Positions 57,421 to 64,000 of a stretch of DNA of 64,000 nucleotides are shown piece after piece; positions within the stretch are counted from its first letter, which is position 1, and each line of letters starts with the position of its first letter. Source of the stretch: Aselliscus stoliczkanus (taxonomy: Eukaryota > Chordata > Mammalia > Chiroptera > Hipposideridae). The notes beneath the pieces were generated by a model. It had not been told where the DNA came from. It saw only the letters and a program-made list of their open reading frames with translations, and did no database searches. The stretch is from positions 104,499,921 to 104,563,920 of the forward strand of contig CM066733.1 in assembly GCA_033961575.1 (NCBI GenBank), given 5' to 3'. The translations under genes and the position numbers were made by a program.

Positions 57421-59618
57421 CTCTGACTGCATATGACTCTAATTGTGGACAAAAAGACTCTGTCACTGTTAAATGATTTTCAGATCGTAGCCAGCAGATA
57501 GTGCTGGGGTTTCTGGAAGTCCTGATAGTAACCCTATAAACCTATGAGCCCTATAACCCTATAACCCCACTGTCTTCTGAATGCTTTTGATTTATGAATC
57601 CCTTTTACAGTCATGTATAATCTGGTAAATCCCCTAAATAACTTTTTGTTATTTTTGATGGATATTCTACAGAAATGATTTTTAAGTAAAAATGTTTTAA
57701 TTTAGAAGAGTATTATTTCAGATTAGACTATAGAATTCATTTAAAATTCAATCCTATTGATTTTATATTATGTAAAGAAAAAATTTGACATGTGTTTCTT
57801 CTTTTTTATGTGGTACATGTGGATAAATTTATTTTAAATTCCTTATGTAATGAAAAGATAATTTATTGACAAATCAGTAAATGATATATTACTTTTGGCT
57901 TAAAGTACTTAATATATATTTACTTGGATATAAAAGTCTAATTTTATCTTAAAGTATCAAGATAGATAAAAGTGCTTTTATGACTGTAAATAATTTTTGT
58001 ATTTTGGAATTAAAGTTACTTATTTTTCATAGTTTTCATTTTATTTCTAAGAGATAAAATAAGGGAATTCTTTAGGCTGCTTCCTGCAAGCTTTCTAATT
58101 CAAGGGGCACATTTATTGGATGGTTAGTCTTTATTTCCAACAAATGCAAAGATAAATTGATAGCTACTATATTTTATCCTTTTGACATTATATTTTCAAA
58201 TTTTAGATACACATCGATATGTTTTTTGAGAATTATAAACATATGGTTGCAACTTATTAATTGGGTAAAAATCTTCTTTGTATAATTAGGTTTTCATTTT
58301 AATCCTCCTTATATCAACTTGTATTCCAAGGCAGTAACCTTTATGCCTCTTGCTTTTAACTCATCTTTATTCATAAATTAAATGCTATGTGATTAAGAAT
58401 GGAAGCATCGAGAGCTGCATGATAGTCAAAACCTCGGTAACAATTCGTATTTAGCTAAGTGATGAATGACTGAGTAGGATGTCAGTGACAGTATTCACTA
58501 TCGATCTTGCTCATATTTGCAGGCTCTCAAATCATTCTGTTTTATTGGAGAAATTATTTAGATTAATGTTCAAATATTGATATTCTTGAAAAATATAAAC
58601 AGAACTGATGCCATTATTGTCTCTAAATCTAAAGGTTTTGAAAGCTATTGTCTGGGAAGCACTGCTGTAATTGGCCATGTATTTTACTTGTGTGGAAGGT
58701 AGACCTGCTGTACAGGCTGATGTAAAATGAAAATGTGGACACTTCCAATTCCATTTTTCTCTTCCCCTTTCTTAGTTGGCTTTCATCTCCCAGGGCAGCC
58801 AGAAGGACATTAGTGGGGCAGGGCCTGTGTCAAAGCTTCTTTTCCTTTCCTGCAGCCCTGATTGCTCAGGCTATACCCTTCTGCCCAGGTGCCCCCTATC
58901 CTGGCTTCTCAGGCATCCCTTTATTCTGCACATCCTCTCTCGAAGTCCTCTTTCTGATTTCTTGGGTGACAACCAAGCAATCAGGTAGACTGATCCTAAA
59001 GATGTGCTCATGAAAGGTTAGGGAGAAAAGACAAAGATCCCTGGATCATGCTTTCTGAAAACAATATTTTAATCCAGAGAAATGTCTCTAAAGGTAAGAA
59101 TCACATATCTGTGACAGTACTATCTCTGGGCCACAATGAGATGATTAGCTACTCTGGAATTGTGCTTTACAGAGACCTGCTCTGGTCCTCTTCTGGTCTT
59201 GACCCTCTCTGCAGGACAAGGAGTCTTGGGGAGCCAAGCAGAGATGTCTGTCTAGAGCCTGGCTCTGCCAGAAATTCCCTGTGTAAACAGCCTGGTTCTG
59301 CTTCTATAACATGTACAGGCCTGTTCCCTGGTTTCATTCTCCCAGGAATGGACCTGCTGTTAGTTGGCTCAAAATGTGGCCAGGGTACTGTTTGGGAAGG
59401 TGGAGGTCTGAGCCCCAATGTGGTGGCTGGAGTGCACAGCACGTATGTGACACCTATCTGGGTGTGAGAAGGAAAGGGGGATCAGTTGTGAACTGGGGGT
59501 CTGCTCTTTTTTTCAGCACCGTATTCTGTTGCAGAGTTCTGAGGAGTCTGGGAATTCTAAATTTGAGCTTGGCTTTCCAGTTTGTTTTGATGTTAACTAT
59601 GTGGGAATATAGAACATA
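57421..59618. other. Single-copy non-coding DNA
   Basis: AT-rich to 58.7 kb, more GC-rich at 58.73-59.5 kb. A 139-aa plus-strand frame (59,048-59,467) and a 92-aa frame (58,735-59,013) have no recognisable family signature. No repeat was identified. Confidence 0.4.
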
Positions 59619-59750
59619 CAGAGGGGTGCCAAAAAAAAGTATGCACATTTTAAAAAACAAGAAAACTGTATTAAAATTGCAATACTCAGCATATGCTGAT
59701 AACAAAAGATGAATACAAATCATGTGTATACATTTTTTTGGCACCCCTGG
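59619..59750. mobile_element. Tc1/mariner-type MITE, copy 2 (132 bp)
   Basis: Termini cagaggggtgccaaaaaaaa and (reverse strand of right end) ccaggggtgccaaaaaaatg, flanked by TA at 59,617-59,618 and 59,751-59,752. It shares internal sequence with 4,691-4,910 in inverse orientation but is shorter, so the two are different deletion products of one family. Confidence 0.88.
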
Positions 59751-59752
59751 TA

Positions 59753-60415
59753 TTTGATTTAACAATGTGTTAACATGATTTAAAAGTTTTAAATATTTGG
59801 ATGTGTGGTATGTGGTTCCTGACTAATACCTCTTACCCTGGGTAATGTCTATAGAGACAGGGAAAAGTCAATCTCTGTGATATTCCTCAAATGTCACCCT
59901 CTCTACATTTCCCTGGTGGAGGACAGACTTTTTTCTTCTTACATGGAAAACAGTTTAACACACAGACCTGGGTCAGGACAACTATTAGTGGGAATTTTTC
60001 ATAAGCAACTGGAGAACTATTGAAGATGACTGATGAATCTCCTTTGTTGGTTTTTGAGGAAATAAGTGGGATTCAATTTAAGTGAAATAAACCTACTTTG
60101 ATACCGTAAAAAATCATACTGTTTTGCAAAAAATTCTGTCTGTTTTGTAACAACCACAAACATATAATTAAGTTTATTGCATTTCTCTGATTAGGTTTCA
60201 TGGTTTACTTTTTTGAAATTGTGTTGTGGCTGTGGTTTTCAGCATGTTAGCTAAGAAACATTTTAAATTTGAATAGATGTGGTTTTCTCTGAGGTAAAGA
60301 AATGTTATAGTCTTAATTTAGATATTGAACGTTCTTTCAAAAATTTGATGCAAAACAGTGTGTAGCATCTATAAAAATGTTGTCTTTTTTTACTTAGCAA
60401 ACCTCATATTTGAAA
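59753..60415. other. Single-copy non-coding DNA
   Basis: Nothing recognised. Confidence 0.4.
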
Positions 60416-60419
60416 ATCT

Positions 60420-60772
60420 GAGGTTTGGTCCATTTGGGTTGCTGTAATAAAATCCCAGAGAAGGGGTATCTTATAAATAACAGAAATTTCTTGCAGTTCC
60501 AGAGTCTGGGAAGTCCAAGATCAAGGTACTTACAAATTTGTGTCTGGTGAGAGCCTGCTTTCTCACAGGCAGACATCTCCTCACTGTAACCTCACATGGT
60601 AAAAGGGGCAATGAAGCTTTCCAGACCCCTTTTTAAGAGCGCTAATTCCATTTATGAGGGCTGTGCCTTCCTGACTTTCTCGCCTCCCCAAGGCCACACC
60701 TACTAATACCATCATCATGATTAGTATTCGACATGAATTTTGGGAGGACACATCCTATCCATAGCACTATCC
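60420..60772 (-). mobile_element. MaLR/ERVL-type LTR relic (tentative)
   Basis: tccatttgggttgctgtaat, gggaagtccaagatcaaggt, gtctggtgagagcctgcttt, aggccacacctactaatacc and gaattttgggaggacaca form an old mammalian LTR in reverse orientation. Same superfamily as 38,965-39,366. No viral coding region. Confidence 0.55.
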
Positions 60773-62001
60773 TAAGCAAATTAAATTTGTAGTTATCACT
60801 TGATTATTGCTTGATTTGTATTTTAATTTGATGAAAAAATAATGGGAAGAATGTAGAAACACTTCTTGAAATATTTTAAGTAAAAGACATAAAAAATTCA
60901 TGAGCATGTAAAATATGTTAGGAATATGAGAATATATTTTAAAAGGCTGGAAGGAAGTATATAAATATAGTAATAGTTCTATTCAAGTTAAAGAGCTATG
61001 TGTATACATTTTCTGTCTCTTAATTCAAAAAAGTAATATATATCAAAGTTTGATATACAAATAAATTACAAATAAATTCAGAATATTCTGTAAGGTTTAT
61101 TAAATTAAACAGCAGTTCCCTTCAATCTCCCTCTCTCCCCTTTACTATCCTGTTCCCTGGATGTAGCAACCTTAGTTGTTTTTCTTTTGATATTTACCTC
61201 TATATCTGTGAATATCATGTTTATATTGTAACTGCATGTTATTTCAGTTTTAAGCACTATCTATAGTCTTACCACAGAGGAATACAAGAATTTGACCTTT
61301 TAATTAATTAGTTTTTGCAAACCGCCACCCTTTCAGTTACTTACCATTCCCCTCATCCTCTCAACATAGTCATTTTAAGATTTTTGATTAGGTCAGTATT
61401 CATTGTTTATATATTATTATGACCATGTACACAAATACTATTCACAGTTGAACCATTACACATACCATGATTATATTTCCTTTTTTGGTAGTACTCTTTG
61501 TTTTTCTTGGAGTTAATCACTGTTTGCTCATTTCATTTGCTTCACTATTTATTTATGTATTTTTTCGCTAATTTATCCCTAATTCCTTCATCACAAGTTT
61601 AAAGTTTCTCTAGATACTTCCAGACATATCTTGTGTTTTCTCTGCCTTATCTTCTTGAAGACATCTCTCCTGGGATCTCTGTACTGCTTCAGTCTGGGCC
61701 TTCGGCTGCTGCACATCCCCTCACCATTGTCTGGGGGATTGCCTTTGCCTAGTTCATTCTTTCTGGAGCTGTGTCTCTGTTTCCTGGAGTGTATGTCTTT
61801 CTGTTTCTTGGTTCACTTTTTCGTTTTGGAGGGGCGCATCTCTTAGTAGCTTCCTGAGAAAGTGCATGGGAGGTATATTTTTGAAAGCTCGCATACTTGA
61901 AAAGTGATTTTTTTCCTCTTTCATACTTTATTGATAATTTGTCTGGGTGAATCCAGGTTGGGATTATATTCCTCTTGGAAACTCAAAAACAGTTCTCTAT
62001 T

Positions 62002-62272
62002 GGGGCCGGCTGAGTGGCTCAGTTGGTTAAGAGTTAGCTTAGAGTATGAGCTCTGAGCAACAAGGCTGCTGGTTCGACTCCCACATGGCATGGTGGCTAC
62101 GCCCACCCGCAACTAAGGTTGAACACAGTACCTTGAGTTTAGTGGCCATGAGCTGCCCAGGGGAAGCCAGATGGCGACTGGCCCTCTCCACAATGAAGAT
62201 TGAAGAACAACAACTTGGCGCTGGTTCCCTTCCTCAATTCCCCCAATAAAATCTTTAAAAAAAAAAAAAAAG
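62002..62272 (+). mobile_element. Ves-type SINE, monomeric head, the only plus-strand SINE
   Basis: tRNA-like head ggggccggctgagtggctca with A box (tggctcagttggttaaga) and B box (ggttcgactcc), then caccttgagttt-like linker, gaagattgaagaacaacaac, one tail unit, AATAAAATCTTT and A19. Duplications cagttctctatt (61,990-62,001) and cagtgctctatt (62,273-62,284). The best example here of the complete Pol III promoter plus T+ end. Confidence 0.93.
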
Positions 62273-63525
62273 CAGTGCTCTATTATTGTGTAGCTTCAAG
62301 TGTTACTGTCAAAAAATCTAATGCTTGGTTAATTTTCCCTACTTTTCTCTTCATGCTTTAAAAAGTCTTTTTGCTTCCCTACTTTTCATGCTTTAAAAAA
62401 TCTTTTTGCTTCTAGTTTTCTGAGATTTCTCTGATCTGCCTTGAGGGTTTTTTTTTGTTTTTTTTTTTAATTCATTGTGTTGAGCATGTAGTGGGTCTTT
62501 TTGGTTGGATAACTCTTATCCTTCAGCTTTGAGCATTTTTCTTGAATTTATTTTTTGACAATTTTCTTCCTCTTTGTTTTCTATATTCTCTCTTTCTGAA
62601 AATTCTATTGTTAGAATATTGGCCCTGTTGGGCTAATTTAGCCTTCTCTCTGATATTTTATATCTCTTTGCCTTTTTGTTTTATTTTCTGCGAGATTATC
62701 TGACCTTTGAGCCTCAGCTCTTCTATTGAAAATTTTATTTCTGCTGCTATCATAAGATTTAATTTCAAGAATAATTTCCATGAAAAGTCTCTGAATTTTT
62801 TTTTATAACATCATGTTCTTGTTGTGTGAGTGCAATATTATATTCTCAGATTCCTCTGAGGATACTAAGCAAAAGATTTACCTTATTTTAAAAAATGATT
62901 TCTTTACATTATCACTATTTCTTCTGAGTTCCTTTGGTTTCTGGCTTTCCTTAATGTTAATAGCCCTTAGCAGTCCTCTCATATTTAAAACAGGGACACC
63001 ATAAAGCTGACTAGAAGCTCCTGGTATGGAGAAAGAAGGGCTTGTGGACTTGTAGGCTTATCTTCTGGGTGGCCCAGTTCAGCTCTTTCTTGGGAGGAAT
63101 GTTTGGCTATTTGTATCTTCAGGTCTTTTTTTGTTGGGTTGATCAGACTTTCTAGAGAAGAACCTTCCAATCTCCTGCCTAAAGGGTATAAACCAAGTTG
63201 CCAGCTGAGAGCTGAGTGGAGAAGTTACTTGGGTGCTTCGCCTTTGAGTATGTATATATTGACTTAATTCCCTGTTTTCAATAGACACTTCTATCCCCAC
63301 CTCTGCCCCATGTATCTCAGAGCAGACAAATTCCCCCAGCTTATCCTTTTTATATTTTTACTAGGATGGGAGATGGGGTAATTCAAGGTCTATCCTGGTT
63401 TTAGCTCTTATTCACTCCACTTTCATTGGTATCTATTCCTCTAATTCTTGAGTATGTCTGGAATTCTATGGCACAAATCAGTGTACATTTTCATTTCTCC
63501 CAATGGCGACATGAGTTTCAGCTTT

Positions 63526-63672
63526 TTTTTTTTTTTTCAGCTGAGCCATCCTGCCACCTGTTGGCAGCTCAGTGGCAGCTCAGCTCGGGCTGGGCATCAA
63601 ACTGCTGTTGCTCAGAGCTCAGCTCACACTCTTGAGTGAGCTCTTAACCAACTGAGTCACTCAGCAAGCCCA
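63526..63672 (-). mobile_element. Ves-type SINE, short copy
   Basis: Duplication agtttcagcttt at 63,514-63,525 and 63,673-63,684. Head only, with poly-A directly after the second tRNA-like unit and no AATAAA tail, like the copy at 1.2 kb. Confidence 0.92.
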
Positions 63673-63690
63673 AGTTTCAGCTTTCTCTAG

Positions 63691-64000
63691 CCCACTGGGT
63701 CAGTTATATTCACGCATCTATTAATACTTTTCATCTTACAAAATTTTATTGCTGTTTCATTGTCTTTTGTTGCCTTTGCTTTGTTGGTTTATGCTTAAAA
63801 ACATCTCTTCACTCTCATTTTATAGGGTTTCAGATAGAGTGGAGGTAAATATATATATTCAAATCTCCATCTTTAATCAAAATCCTGTATTTTTCTTTCT
63901 TTTAAAATTTTCTAAATATATTTTAATTTATTTTAATTTAATTGTCTTAAAATTTAAGATACAGCAAGATATATGGTACAAATCTTCCTTGATCTTCAAT
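63691..64000. other. AT-rich DNA, no feature seen
   Basis: Possibly more of the ancient L1M, but no landmark is recognised. Confidence 0.35.

Larger units (their letters stand above)
60990..63690 (-). mobile_element. Ancient HAL1/L1M element, split by two SINEs
   Basis: Reversed order: 3' part (cctctatatctgtgaatatc, ggagttaatcactgtttgct), tgggaggtatatttttgaaa, tttattgataatttgtctgg, then ORF1-like region ttctgagatttctctgatct, gttgagcatgtagtgggtct, cttgaatttattttttgaca and ttctattgaaaattttattt. No reverse-transcriptase region is seen between 3' part and ORF1-like part, as expected for HAL1. All frames are broken. A tandem duplication of about 38 bp (tcatgctttaaaaa...) lies at 62,337-62,413. 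Confidence 0.6.

Noticed and set aside
57525..57570. ccctataa repeats resembling telomeric sequence
   Set aside because: Only three or four irregular units, and they lack the CCCTAA period. Not an interstitial telomere.
1..64000. Search for a bacterial, phage or CRISPR system
   Set aside because: No operon-like gene packing, ribosome-binding sites or spaced direct repeats. The retrotransposon content is unambiguously mammalian.

Overview
The window is non-coding mammalian nuclear DNA. I find no protein-coding exon of a functional host gene, no tRNA, rRNA or CRISPR array, and nothing prokaryotic. The best-supported taxon is a bat. The evidence is tRNA-derived SINEs of the Ves type with an AATAAA/TCTTT 3' end, a second short tRNA-derived SINE, L1 3' ends of bat-type sequence, and TA-flanked DNA-transposon MITEs. 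All other repeats (MIR, L2, L1M/HAL1, hAT MITEs, MaLR-type LTRs) are shared by placental mammals. Species and host gene cannot be named.

Layout. Positions 1-190 are the 5' end of a minus-strand L1. From 190 to 22,500 is mostly old, AT-rich single-copy DNA carrying MIR, L2 and hAT relics, two 3'-end L1 pieces, a mariner-type MITE and five younger SINEs. A block near 11.5 kb looks like a conserved non-coding element. From 22,579 to 23,856 is the most unusual object. It is a GST-mu retrocopy made from an exon 1-to-exon 7 transcript that keeps intron sequence, joined at its 5' end to a SINE, with one 17-bp target-site duplication around the pair.

Three minus-strand L1 derivatives (23.9-27.3, 34.5-36.3 and 48.6-52.6 kb) share one internal ORF2 deletion. 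They look like a lineage-specific half-L1 (HAL1-like) family mobilised in trans. From 39.5 to 42.5 kb is an ancient L1M 3' region interrupted by two SINEs and an L1 with twin-priming inversion. From 44.7 to 54.4 kb is an ancient L1 split by at least four later insertions. The end of the window (61.0-63.7 kb) is an ancient HAL1/L1M copy split by two SINEs.

How the parts work together. The story is retrotransposition: L1 machinery copied L1s, half-L1s, three structural types of SINE and one cellular mRNA. SINEs and L1s are strongly skewed to the minus strand (14 of 15 SINEs). This would fit an intron of a plus-strand gene, but that is inference.
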